A DNA stretch of 64,000 nucleotides from Acidobacteriota bacterium. GTDB taxonomy: Bacteria > Acidobacteriota > Polarisedimenticolia > JACPZX01. The stretch is taken from NCBI GenBank assembly GCA_016195325.1, contig JACPZX010000085.1:1-64000 (forward strand), given 5' to 3'. A program made the translations under genes and the position numbers. Positions 1 through 7,732 of the stretch are shown here, piece by piece. How positions within the stretch are numbered: the first letter of the stretch is position 1; each line of letters begins with the position of its first letter. Below the pieces are notes generated by a model. It was not told the origin of the DNA, did not search any database, and worked only from the letters and a program-made list of their open reading frames with translations.

Positions 1-813
1 CTGCGCGCCGGCTATCACTCGGACGGCGCCGTCACCTTCCTCGAGAAGCTCCGCGAGGCGATCGGCCCGCGCGTGGAGGTTCCCGTCCACCCGGGTTCGT
101 TCCCGCTCCACCCCGAGATCTCCGTGCGCCTCGAGGAGGTTCGGAAGGGTCTGAGCCAGCTGGCGTATGCCGCGAACAAGTTCGACACGGGATACCGGGC
201 GCTGCACGAAGGCGACTTCAATCTGGCCATCAACGCCTTCGAGGAGCTCACCGACGTCTTCCCGCAGAGTCAGAACGCCCTCGTGAACCTCGGGGCCGCC
301 TACCACGGCAAGTACCGATCCGCGAAGCGGGCGGAGGAGCCCGCGCCGATCATCCTTCTGGCCGCAGCCCTCGAGCCCGAGTTGAAGAGGCTGCTCGCCC
401 CTCGCGGTCTGAGGGAGGGGCTCGACCGCTCGTGGCTCCTCATCGCCCGGGAGAAGTACCAGACGGTGCTGGACGCGGATGCGGAGAATCTGGTCGCGAG
501 GAACGATCTCGGCGTCGCGCTCCTCGACGACGGCGAGATCGACGCGGCGATCGCCCAACTGGAGATCGTCGTCGCCGCCGACGATGCGGATCCGGGCAGC
601 TTCAAGAACCTGGGGATCGCCTTCTGCGCGAAGCTGCGAGCCGACCGCGCCGGATCGCCCGCGGCCACGGAATCGGAGCGCGCGGCCGAGGAGTCGGACC
701 TGCGGCTGAAGGCGAAGGAGGCGTTCGAGAAGTACCTGAAGGCGCACCCCGGGGACGTCGACGCGAAGCTCCTCCTTCAGCCGCTGCAGAGCGGGGTCGG
801 CCAGGCTCCATGA
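1..813 (+). CDS. M48-like metalloprotease C-terminal part with TPR region (5' partial)
   Basis: The reading frame is open from the first base, so the gene starts outside the window. The first visible residues, LRAGYHSDGAVTFLEKL, followed about 20 residues later by FPLHPEISVRLEEVRK, resemble the end of M48 (HtpX/BepA-type) zinc metalloproteases, where RAGYDP..FLEKL and HP...R...L follow the active site. The remaining ~220 residues look like TPR helices (ALHEGDFNLAINAFEEL; NLVARNDLGVALLDDGEID; DPGSFKNLGIAF). The active-site HExxH would lie upstream and cannot be seen. The stop overlaps the next gene's ATG by four bases (ATGA), so the two are probably co-translated. The M48 assignment rests on a short stretch; a plain TPR protein is the alternative. 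Confidence 0.75.
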   Translation: MRAGYHSDGAVTFLEKLREAIGPRVEVPVHPGSFPLHPEISVRLEEVRKGLSQLAYAANKFDTGYRALHEGDFNLAINAFEELTDVFPQSQNALVNLGAAYHGKYRSAKRAEEPAPIILLAAALEPELKRLLAPRGLREGLDRSWLLIAREKYQTVLDADAENLVARNDLGVALLDDGEIDAAIAQLEIVVAADDADPGSFKNLGIAFCAKLRADRAGSPAATESERAAEESDLRLKAKEAFEKYLKAHPGDVDAKLLLQPLQSGVGQAP

Positions 814-1682
814 GACGCCCGGGACGCCCGAACGGCAGCGTGCTGGCGATGGCGCTGAGCGCGTTCGCGCTCGTCATTGCGGGCGCCGCGGGCGCCGCGG
901 GCGGGGCGGGGGAGCCCGCCTCCCCCACCCTCGACGAGGCGCGCCGCCTGATCGGGATCGGTCGCTACGCCGACGCGGAGGCGATGGCCCGTCGCCTCCT
1001 CGACGCGGTCCCGGCGGCGGAGGGCGACGCGTCCCCCGCGGACGCGGACGCGCTCGAGATCCTCGTGGAGAGCCTGTGGCGCCAGGAGAAATCGGCCCGG
1101 CCCGGGACGGAGGCGCTGGCGGAGAGGGCCCTGCGGGCGCGCGAGGCGCAGTTCGGTCCCGACGATCCGGGGGTCGTCCGGAGCGTCAACAACCTCGCGA
1201 TCGTCCTGGATCTCGGCGGGACGCCGGCGAAAGCGAGGCCGGTGTACGAGCGCGCGCTCGCGATTCGCGAGCGGAACGGCGACCCCAGGGACCCTTCGCT
1301 CGCGGACGCGCTGGGCAACCTCGGCAACGTGCTGATGACGCTGGACGACTACCCGGGGGCCAGGGTTCTCTACGAACGCGCGCTGGCGATCCGTGAGGAG
1401 AGGCTCGGCCCCAACCACCCCGACGTCGCGGACAGCCTCAATGCCCTCGCCATACTCCTCCGGGAGATGGGGGACTACGAGGGGTCGAAACCTCTCTACG
1501 AGAGAGCCCTGGAGATTCGCAGGAATATCGACCCCGGGCACCCGGAGGTGGCGCGAATCCTCAACGGTCTCGCGCTCCTCCACCAGCGGATGGGCAGCTA
1601 CGAGACGGCCAGGTCGCTCTACGATCAGACCTTGAAGCTCTGGGAAAAACTCTTCGGCCCGGACGATCCGCATGTCGCGTGA
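810..1682 (+). CDS. TPR-CHAT protein, N-terminal fragment ended by in-frame TGA
   Basis: This is the first part of a TPR-CHAT protein whose frame continues after the stop. Residues ~10-31 form a hydrophobic segment (LAMALSAFALVIAGAAGAAG), a signal peptide or membrane anchor. From residue ~45 come tetratricopeptide repeats of the kinesin-light-chain type, with units such as YERALAIREERLGPNHPDVA spaced about 42 residues apart. The frame ends at codon 291 with TGA (1680-1682), inside a repeat: DDPHVA-stop-TLNNLGLLLRE. The same frame then runs open to 4181. The start ATG overlaps the previous stop. One base change (e.g. CGA or TGG to TGA) would explain the break. Alternatives are a sequencing error or a real recent pseudogene. 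Confidence 0.85.
   Translation: MRRPGRPNGSVLAMALSAFALVIAGAAGAAGGAGEPASPTLDEARRLIGIGRYADAEAMARRLLDAVPAAEGDASPADADALEILVESLWRQEKSARPGTEALAERALRAREAQFGPDDPGVVRSVNNLAIVLDLGGTPAKARPVYERALAIRERNGDPRDPSLADALGNLGNVLMTLDDYPGARVLYERALAIREERLGPNHPDVADSLNALAILLREMGDYEGSKPLYERALEIRRNIDPGHPEVARILNGLALLHQRMGSYETARSLYDQTLKLWEKLFGPDDPHVA
1680..1682 (+). other. In-frame TGA interrupting the TPR-CHAT gene
   Basis: The TGA sits in the middle of a TPR unit. Sequence on both sides matches the repeat in the same frame: GPDDPHVA before and TLNNLGLLLRETGEYSEA after, whereas intact sibling repeats read straight through, as in NHPDVADSLNALAILLRE. No indel is needed, only a nonsense substitution. I see no obvious selenocysteine-insertion context, and a Cys or Sec here would not fit the repeat. 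Confidence 0.9.
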
Positions 1683-1706
1683 ACGCTGAACAACCTGGGG
1701 CTCCTC

Positions 1707-4181
1707 TTGAGGGAGACCGGCGAGTACTCCGAGGCCAGGGAGGTTCTCGAGCGCGCGCTGAGGATCGAGGAGCGCGCGTACGGCGATCGGCACTCCTACA
1801 TCGCTTCGACCGTCTTCAATCTCGCGCAGCTCCTGGGCCTGATGGGCGACATCGCGGAGGCTCGGCGCGCCTACGAGAGGTCGAGGGCGATATGGGAGCG
1901 GCTCGTGGGCCCCGACACGCCGGAGGTCGCGAGCTGTCTCAACGAGCTCGGCGAGCTCTCCGAATCCGTCCACGACTACGGCGAGGCCCGGCAGATCTAC
2001 AACCACGCCCTCGCCATCCGGGAGGCGAAGCTCCCCCCGGAACACGACGACATCGCGCAGACGCTGACCGGCCTTGCGAGGGTCGAGGCCGCCACGGGGA
2101 ACGGGGCCGGCGCCCGCGCTCTCGGCGAGCGCGCCCTGGGGATCCGGCAGGCCTCGCTCGGGCCGGACCATCCGGACGTGGCGGCGACCCTCAACGATCT
2201 CGCCGGATTCCTCGCGGATGCGGGCGAGGAGGCGCGGGCCAGGTCGCTGTACGAGACCGCGCTGGGAATCCGCGAGAAAGTTCTCGGGCCGACGAGCCCC
2301 CTCGTGGGGAAGACCCTGGGTGACATGGGCGACCTCCTCGCGAGAGATGGGCAGCTCACGCCGGCCCTCGACGCGGCGTTGCGGGCGGAGGAGATTTCCC
2401 GCGACCATCTGCGCCTCACGTCACGGACGCTCGCCGAGAGGCAGGCGCTGGGATACGCCTCGGTGCGGGTCTCGGGGCTCCATCTCGCGGAGTGGATCGC
2501 GCTCGAGAGCGGGAAGGAACTCCCCGAGGCCGGACGCAGGGCCTTCGATGCCGTGATCCGATCGAGGGCACTCGTTCTCGACGAGATGGCGGCGAGAAAT
2601 CGCGTGCCGAAAACGTCCGGCGATCCAGAGATCGCCGCGCTCGCCGGGGAAGTCGCTTCGAGCCGGGCCCGCCTCGCGCACATCACCATCGGAGGCCCCG
2701 ACTCCAGGCACCCGGAGGCGTTTCGGGAGCGGATCGATCGCTCGCGACGGGACGTGGAGCATGCGGAGCGGGCGCTCGCCGAAAGGAGCCTGACGTTTCG
2801 CCAGAAGATGGCGGCCGATCGGGCCGGGCTCCGCGAGGTCGCGGCGAGCCTCCCTCGCTCCACCGCACTCGTGGCCTTCGTCCTGTACCGTCCTCCTGCC
2901 TGGTTCGCGAGGACGGCACCGGCCGCGGGGACTCCGCCCCACGGCCTCCAGTACGCGGCTTTCGTCCTGCGCGCCGGGGAAGAGGCCCCGACCCTCGTCC
3001 CGATGGGGCCGGCCGCCGAGATCGACGATCTCGTGGCGGCGTGGCGGAAAGAGGCATCGCAGGAGGCGATCCGCCCGGGCCTCACGTCGTCCGATCTCGA
3101 GGAGCGGTACCGGGCAGCCGCCTCGGCGCTCCGCGAGCGAACGTGGGATCGGCTGGCGCCCGCGCTGGCTCGCGCGAAGCGTGTCTTCGTCGTCCCTGAG
3201 GGGGCCCTCAACCTGGTGAACTTCGCCGCGCTTCCGTCAGGCGATGCGACGTATCTCGTCGAGACGGGGCCGGACATCCACTACCTCTCGTCGGAGCGCG
3301 ACCTCGTCCCTCAGGCGGGGAGATCGCCCGCGGGCACGGGGATCCTCGCCGTCGGGGGACCGGCCTTCGACGACGCGTCCACGTTCGCGAGGTTGGGAAA
3401 AGGTGCCGCGATCGTGAGGGCGTCGGTCTCCCCGCAGGCGGCGGGAGGGGATCCCTCCCCCGAACCCGACGGACATCATCGTCGTCGGACCCGGCCTGTG
3501 AAGTGCTCGGACCTGAGCTCGATCGTCTTCGAGTCGCTCCCCGAGTCGGCTCGCGAAGCCGAGGCCGTGGCGGCCATCTACTCCTCGCGGTCGGAGGGGC
3601 GGACGATCCTCCTCGGCGGCGCGGGGGCGACCGAGTCGGCCGTCAAGAAGCTGGCTCCGGGGCGCCGGATCCTGCACCTGGCGACGCACGGTTTCTTCCT
3701 CGAGGGGCCGTGCTCGCCGTCGCCCGACGCGGCGCGGGGAGGCGACAATCCTCTGCTTCTGTCCGGGCTCGCCCTCGCCGGAGCGAATCATCGCGACGCC
3801 GCGAGCCCGGACGAGGACGACGGGATCCTCACGGCCGAGGAGATCGCCGGATCGGATCTCTCGGGGGTCGAGTGGGCCGTGCTTTCCGCCTGCGACACGG
3901 GGTCGGGGCGGGCCGAGGCGGGGGAGGGAGTCTTCGGCCTCCGGCGGGCCTTCGAGGTCGCGGGGGCGCGGACGCTGATCATGAGCCTCTGGCCGATCGA
4001 CGACGAGGCGGCGCGCCGGTGGATGGAGGCGCTCTACGAGGCCCGCTTCGTCCGGCGTCTCGACACGGTCCGCTCGGTCCGCCGTGCGAGCCTCGAGACG
4101 CTGCGGCTCTACCGCAAGCAGAACCACACGTCCCATCCGTTCTACTGGGCCGCCTTCGTGGCGGCCGGTGACTGGCATTGA
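1707..4181 (+). CDS. TPR-CHAT protein, C-terminal fragment with CHAT protease domain
   Basis: This continues the frame interrupted at 1680-1682; a TTG at 1707 is the first possible restart but has no convincing ribosome site. About 240 residues of TPRs are followed by a helical linker and a C-terminal CHAT (caspase-like) peptidase domain. Numbered from the 810 start, the catalytic pair is His960 (HLATHGFF; codon at 3687) and Cys1028 (LSACDTGSG; codon at 3891), followed by the family motif GEGVFGLRRAFEVAGARTLI and SLWPIDDEAA. CHAT peptidases cleave specific partner proteins, including in defence systems such as the type III-E (gRAMP) protease, with the TPRs sensing partners. The target here is unknown. 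Two unknown genes follow closely on the same strand. With both fragments joined the protein would be about 1,123 residues. Confidence 0.88.
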   Translation: MRETGEYSEAREVLERALRIEERAYGDRHSYIASTVFNLAQLLGLMGDIAEARRAYERSRAIWERLVGPDTPEVASCLNELGELSESVHDYGEARQIYNHALAIREAKLPPEHDDIAQTLTGLARVEAATGNGAGARALGERALGIRQASLGPDHPDVAATLNDLAGFLADAGEEARARSLYETALGIREKVLGPTSPLVGKTLGDMGDLLARDGQLTPALDAALRAEEISRDHLRLTSRTLAERQALGYASVRVSGLHLAEWIALESGKELPEAGRRAFDAVIRSRALVLDEMAARNRVPKTSGDPEIAALAGEVASSRARLAHITIGGPDSRHPEAFRERIDRSRRDVEHAERALAERSLTFRQKMAADRAGLREVAASLPRSTALVAFVLYRPPAWFARTAPAAGTPPHGLQYAAFVLRAGEEAPTLVPMGPAAEIDDLVAAWRKEASQEAIRPGLTSSDLEERYRAAASALRERTWDRLAPALARAKRVFVVPEGALNLVNFAALPSGDATYLVETGPDIHYLSSERDLVPQAGRSPAGTGILAVGGPAFDDASTFARLGKGAAIVRASVSPQAAGGDPSPEPDGHHRRRTRPVKCSDLSSIVFESLPESAREAEAVAAIYSSRSEGRTILLGGAGATESAVKKLAPGRRILHLATHGFFLEGPCSPSPDAARGGDNPLLLSGLALAGANHRDAASPDEDDGILTAEEIAGSDLSGVEWAVLSACDTGSGRAEAGEGVFGLRRAFEVAGARTLIMSLWPIDDEAARRWMEALYEARFVRRLDTVRSVRRASLETLRLYRKQNHTSHPFYWAAFVAAGDWH

Positions 4182-4217
4182 AGGGGATTGCCGCCGGAGC
4201 GGCAGGGGAGAGCGACC

Positions 4218-4865
4218 ATGGATCGCATGAAGCTCGTGATCGAGGATGCCGACATCGTCGCGTGGGCGCCGATCAACAACTGTTTCACTTTCCGGAAGAC
4301 ACCCGCCTGCAGACTCGACAGGGATTTCTGGAACGGGATCCTCATCCAGCTGGGCGCGTCCACGCGTCCTTCCTTCTGGCCTGACGATCCACCCCATAAG
4401 GGCAACGGGGGGCCGTACCACAACTTCTTCGGCTCGATCAGATTTCAGCGAGCGGACGAGAGCCCGGTCCTGATCCGCGTTGGCGGATTCAAATGGATCA
4501 ACATCGTCCCGGTGAACGACGGCCGCAACGACCCGGTGAAAAGCGAGGATCTCGTTCACGGAAACACCCTCCCTGAATCCCTGATGGTCACCCTCTACCC
4601 CAAGTTCAAACCCTTCGCCGCCATCACCTACTGGCACGATCGCAAGGGGTACGACCTTCAGGTCACCGAGCACCTGACCGGCAGGGGGCGCGTCCAGGTC
4701 AGACACGAGTTCACGTTCAATCAGGATGTCAGTATCGACATCGACGGCAAGAGGTTGGACGGCCGGGACGAGGTCTCGCGGATCTCGAAGATCACCCTCT
4801 CTTCAATCCGGGAGAAGGGTGGCCCCAGTGGCGGGGGCATCGACCCGCCGCCGCCGAAACCGTAA
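4218..4865 (+). CDS. Hypothetical beta-rich protein downstream of CHAT protease
   Basis: I do not recognise this 215-residue protein. The ATG at 4218 is chosen because GGGGAGAG lies about 5 bases upstream; a TTG at 4188 has no such site. It has no signal peptide or membrane segment, looks mostly beta (FKWINIVPV, GYDLQVTEHL, RVQVRHEFTFNQDVSIDI) and ends in a Gly/Pro-rich tail (GGGIDPPPPKP). It begins 36 bases after the CHAT gene and ends 75 bases before the next gene, so it is probably in the same transcript. As a neighbour of a CHAT peptidase it could be a partner or substrate, but that is only a guess from position. Confidence 0.7.
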   Translation: MDRMKLVIEDADIVAWAPINNCFTFRKTPACRLDRDFWNGILIQLGASTRPSFWPDDPPHKGNGGPYHNFFGSIRFQRADESPVLIRVGGFKWINIVPVNDGRNDPVKSEDLVHGNTLPESLMVTLYPKFKPFAAITYWHDRKGYDLQVTEHLTGRGRVQVRHEFTFNQDVSIDIDGKRLDGRDEVSRISKITLSSIREKGGPSGGGIDPPPPKP

Positions 4866-4940
4866 CGGTGCGCGGTTCCCGGGCCCGGGCCCGGGTCGCC
4901 GCGCCAGGGAAGTGTCCGAACGCCAGGGATCGGAGGATGC

Positions 4941-6440
4941 ATGCTCAATCTCAAGGGATTCGACGAACGCGTTCGCGAGCTCAGAGCGGCTATCCATGAG
5001 GGAAAGAAGGTGGAGATTACCGCGTCGTCCATCTCCGCAGGCGGGTTCGATCGGCTTGAATCGGCGTTGTCGACGATTTTCGCCCCCGAAGACCCACCGC
5101 CTGAGAAGTTCGACAAAGAGCTAACTACGCTCAAGGAGTTGCTGAGCCGGGCACGTGAGAGTCTGACGCCGGACGCGCGCCGGACGGTGGCGGATCCGTT
5201 TCTGCGGCTCCTGAAGGACACGGCTCAACGAGATCTTCGAGACATGGTCGATGCCAGGCCTCCCCGGCCCAACGCCCAACGCCTCTTCGAGGACATCGCG
5301 CGCGCCATCTGTCTTTCTGCGGATAGCAGTCAAAGCACGGCGGTCGCGAGGTCCGCGTTTCTTGAGGCGGCGCAGGACCTCCATGAAGGGTTCCTCGCCG
5401 GGGAAGCTCGACTCGGCATCGAGCACCCCGACGGCGGCTTCTCGGCGCCGCTGGTCGTGTGGACGCGAACGGGGGGTGATCCGGAAAAACCTTACGTTTG
5501 GACGCTGGAGGATACGAGCGCTTTCGGGCTGAGCGGCGCGGTCGTCGGTCTTCCGATGTCCTTCTCACGTCCGGCCATTCTCGCGTGGGGAATGCTGACC
5601 CACGAGGTGGTCGGGCACGTCGTGCTTGACTCCCACGCGGACCTCCGATGGGAGCTCAGCGAAGCCATGCGTGTCGCACTCGGCCGCGATCAGTTGGGTG
5701 ATTGCGCGCCGTACTGGGCCCGCAGGACCGAGGAGGCGGCGGCGGACGTCCTCGGGATCCTCGGCATGGGGCCGGCGGCTGCGCTCGGGATCATCGGTTT
5801 CGTCGACGCTCTCCGGGACGAGGGGGACGCACCGCGGGGGGAGGAGATTGAGCACAGCAGGTATCCCACCGAGCTGCTCCGGGGATTGCTCGCCGCTGCC
5901 ACGGTCAACCTGCTGAGTTTCCGCGGCGCGGGGATCTGGGCGGAGCGCCTGCAGGAAGAGGCGCTTCGCCGGTTCGGTAAGGATCGTCTGCCAGAGGGTT
6001 TCAACCTCGGGAAGGCAAAGCACTCGGCAAGAATCGTGGCGGAGACGATCTCCGGCGCCAGGCTGTTGAGCCTTGGAAACCACGCCCTCAGGGAGATCGA
6101 GAACTGGACCGATCACGACGAGAGCGTCACGGCCGAGATGAGGTCATGGCTCCAGGTTTCAGGAGCGGCTCAACAGAGATTTCTTCCTCGAGACCCCGAC
6201 GACTGTGACGTGGCCAACATCGTGGCCGCGGCGATCATGTCGGCGGCTTCCGGAGAGGCGAGCCAGACGCCCGAGGAGATTCACGATGCCATGATGAAGT
6301 TGCTCCGGCTGGTTCACCTGAGGAAGCCCGGCTGGGGGCACAGCATTCCGACACCGTCGCTGGCACCGACGGATTCCGGGGCATGGCTCGGTCCCTCCGC
6401 CGGCGGCGCCGTCCTCGGGCCGAAGCCGCCCCTTCACTGA
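4941..6440 (+). CDS. Hypothetical protein with HEXXGH/EEAAAD zinc-peptidase-like motifs
   Basis: This is a 499-residue cytosolic protein with no signal peptide. An HEVVGH motif (H221-E222...H226; codon at 5601) is followed 43 residues later by TEEAAADVLG (E264/E265...D269). The spacing and form recall the HEXXGH plus EExxA(D/E) signature of M49 (dipeptidyl peptidase III) zinc peptidases, where the first motif and a downstream Glu bind zinc. The rest of the sequence does not look like DPP III, and the N-terminal ~150 residues are helical and unknown. The C-terminus is Gly/Pro-rich, like that of the preceding protein. Codon use appears somewhat less GC-biased than the neighbours. Last gene of the CHAT cluster. 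Zinc-peptidase function is inferred from motifs alone. Confidence 0.75.
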   Translation: MLNLKGFDERVRELRAAIHEGKKVEITASSISAGGFDRLESALSTIFAPEDPPPEKFDKELTTLKELLSRARESLTPDARRTVADPFLRLLKDTAQRDLRDMVDARPPRPNAQRLFEDIARAICLSADSSQSTAVARSAFLEAAQDLHEGFLAGEARLGIEHPDGGFSAPLVVWTRTGGDPEKPYVWTLEDTSAFGLSGAVVGLPMSFSRPAILAWGMLTHEVVGHVVLDSHADLRWELSEAMRVALGRDQLGDCAPYWARRTEEAAADVLGILGMGPAAALGIIGFVDALRDEGDAPRGEEIEHSRYPTELLRGLLAAATVNLLSFRGAGIWAERLQEEALRRFGKDRLPEGFNLGKAKHSARIVAETISGARLLSLGNHALREIENWTDHDESVTAEMRSWLQVSGAAQQRFLPRDPDDCDVANIVAAAIMSAASGEASQTPEEIHDAMMKLLRLVHLRKPGWGHSIPTPSLAPTDSGAWLGPSAGGAVLGPKPPLH

Positions 6441-6569
6441 CGTTGCCGTTGCACCGCGTGCGGAGAGGCTATCGGGGCAGGCCGCCAGTTGCCGGGGATA
6501 CCTGCGGGGAGGCGCTGATCGCTCACGAGCGCCCGCCGGGATTTCGCACGACGTCGGGAATCGCTCGAT

Positions 6570-7019
6570 TCAGCGGCGGGCAGGGGGGAGGCATGCTTCG
6601 CCGATCAGCTTGATGGCCTCCGGTTCGCTCATGCGCTTCGCTTCGGCGGCGACCTTCTCGGGGACCCATTTCGGATAGGGCGTGCTGACGACGCGATGGC
6701 TCCCGCGCTCGGTGTGCTCCTGCCGCTCGGCGGCCAGCGCGCTCTTCGGCCACCGCTCTGCGAGGCGGACGAGCGCCGGCCACACACGCCGGTGCACGAG
6801 AGTGACTTTTCCCGAGACGAGGCGGCAGAGCATCACGTCCTTCGAGTCGCAGACGCTCTCGACGATGCCGTAGATGCGATGAGCGTCGGGATGTGACCAC
6901 CAGCTTCCCTTGATCGGCTCGCCGGCCACCGCTTCGACGAGGCTCGGGACCGGCCCGCGCGCCGACATCAGCACGACGCCGTGCTTCCGGACGAAAGTGA
7001 GGGCTCGCGTCGCGGTCAT
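6570..7019 (-). CDS. Conserved hypothetical protein (149 aa)
   Basis: This reads as a real soluble protein with recognisable conserved blocks: GPVPSLVEAVAGEPIKGSWWSHP near the N-terminus, then IYGIVESVCDSKDVMLCRLVSGKVTLVHRRVWPALVRLAE. I recall similar uncharacterised proteins in several bacterial phyla but know no function. It has no signal peptide or membrane segment and a strongly basic C-terminal third. It stands alone, convergent with the preceding cluster with about 130 empty bases between them. The ATG at 7019 is the first residue of the conserved part. Confidence 0.7.
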   Translation of the reverse strand: MTATRALTFVRKHGVVLMSARGPVPSLVEAVAGEPIKGSWWSHPDAHRIYGIVESVCDSKDVMLCRLVSGKVTLVHRRVWPALVRLAERWPKSALAAERQEHTERGSHRVVSTPYPKWVPEKVAAEAKRMSEPEAIKLIGEACLPPARR

Positions 7020-7138
7020 TGTCTACTTTCGCAATTCTGACAAGGCTCACGAAGAATGGGGTAACAGGGGCGAGATATTACCTCATTTGGCGGAGTGGTA
7101 ACCCCCTTTCCAGTTCCTGGTTGGGCCGTCACTGCAGT

Positions 7139-7543
7139 TCAGGGAAATGTTCTGAGGACGGAAACGAGACTCCACCCCCACTGAAGGCACCCCATCGTGG
7201 CCATCGTCCCCCACGGCACGAGGAGCCTGCGCCACGCGATCCCTCGCCGTCGCGAGCGACGAGCGGAGATCGCTGCGACGACGGTCATCACCGGCGTGCC
7301 GAAGACAAAGACATCCAAGGCACCCTCTTCGATAACCGACTGTGAGTGCACTTGTCCAAGGTCGATGCAGCCTGGATCCGTCGCGCAAGCGAGCTCTCCA
7401 GCGGTCGGCACTCGGGTGGCTTCCTTGAAGGACCGATACCCGGCGAACGTCAGAATCATGGCGAACCACAGGACTCCCCACGTGCTCGCCATCATGAGCA
7501 CGGCGCTTGGGAATGGCTCGGCGACCGGTTTTCGCTCGAACAT
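7139..7543 (-). CDS. Small hypothetical membrane protein
   Basis: This is a 134-residue protein with three probable membrane segments: residues ~15-35 (VLMMASTWGVLWFAMILTFAG), ~78-92 (VFVFGTPVMTVVAAI) and ~107-130 (LLVPWGTMATMGCLQWGWSLVSVL). An Arg-rich loop (SARRSRRRGIAWRR) lies between the last two. I do not recognise a family. The hydrophobic pattern and the absence of a better frame support it, but no strong ribosome site is visible and there are no functional neighbours. Confidence 0.5.
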   Translation of the reverse strand: MFERKPVAEPFPSAVLMMASTWGVLWFAMILTFAGYRSFKEATRVPTAGELACATDPGCIDLGQVHSQSVIEEGALDVFVFGTPVMTVVAAISARRSRRRGIAWRRLLVPWGTMATMGCLQWGWSLVSVLRTFP

Positions 7544-7637
7544 CCGCGTGCGTGTTCCTTCATCCCGCGATCGGCCACCTGATCACCTGGATTGGACCCA
7601 CGGTCGGGCTTGGCGGCGGCCATACCGCCCCTCGCGG

Positions 7638-7667
7638 TTGACACCCTGCGCTCCGATCCCCTAGTAT
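7638..7667 (+). promoter_or_regulatory. Sigma-70-type promoter for the aldehyde dehydrogenase operon
   Basis: TTGACA (7638-7643), an 18-base spacer, then TAGTAT (7662-7667). The -35 is a perfect match and the -10 is one of the better ones in this GC-rich window. It lies about 65 bases before the aldehyde dehydrogenase ATG, leaving a normal leader with AAAGGGGAG as ribosome site. Confidence 0.7.
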
Positions 7668-7732
7668 GCCCTCCAACCTCAACGTGGAACTAGGGTTACG
7701 GCACCCCGAAACGACTCAGCAAAGGGGAGACC

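Noticed and set aside
1680-1682. TGA as a selenocysteine codon
   Set aside because: A Sec or Cys residue does not fit the TPR consensus there, and I see no convincing SECIS hairpin just downstream.
777-2408. Long minus-strand open frame (543 residues) opposite the CHAT N-terminal gene
   Set aside because: It is antisense to the TPR repeats, Arg/Glu/Gly-rich with no known domain, and arises from high GC content in the complementary frame.
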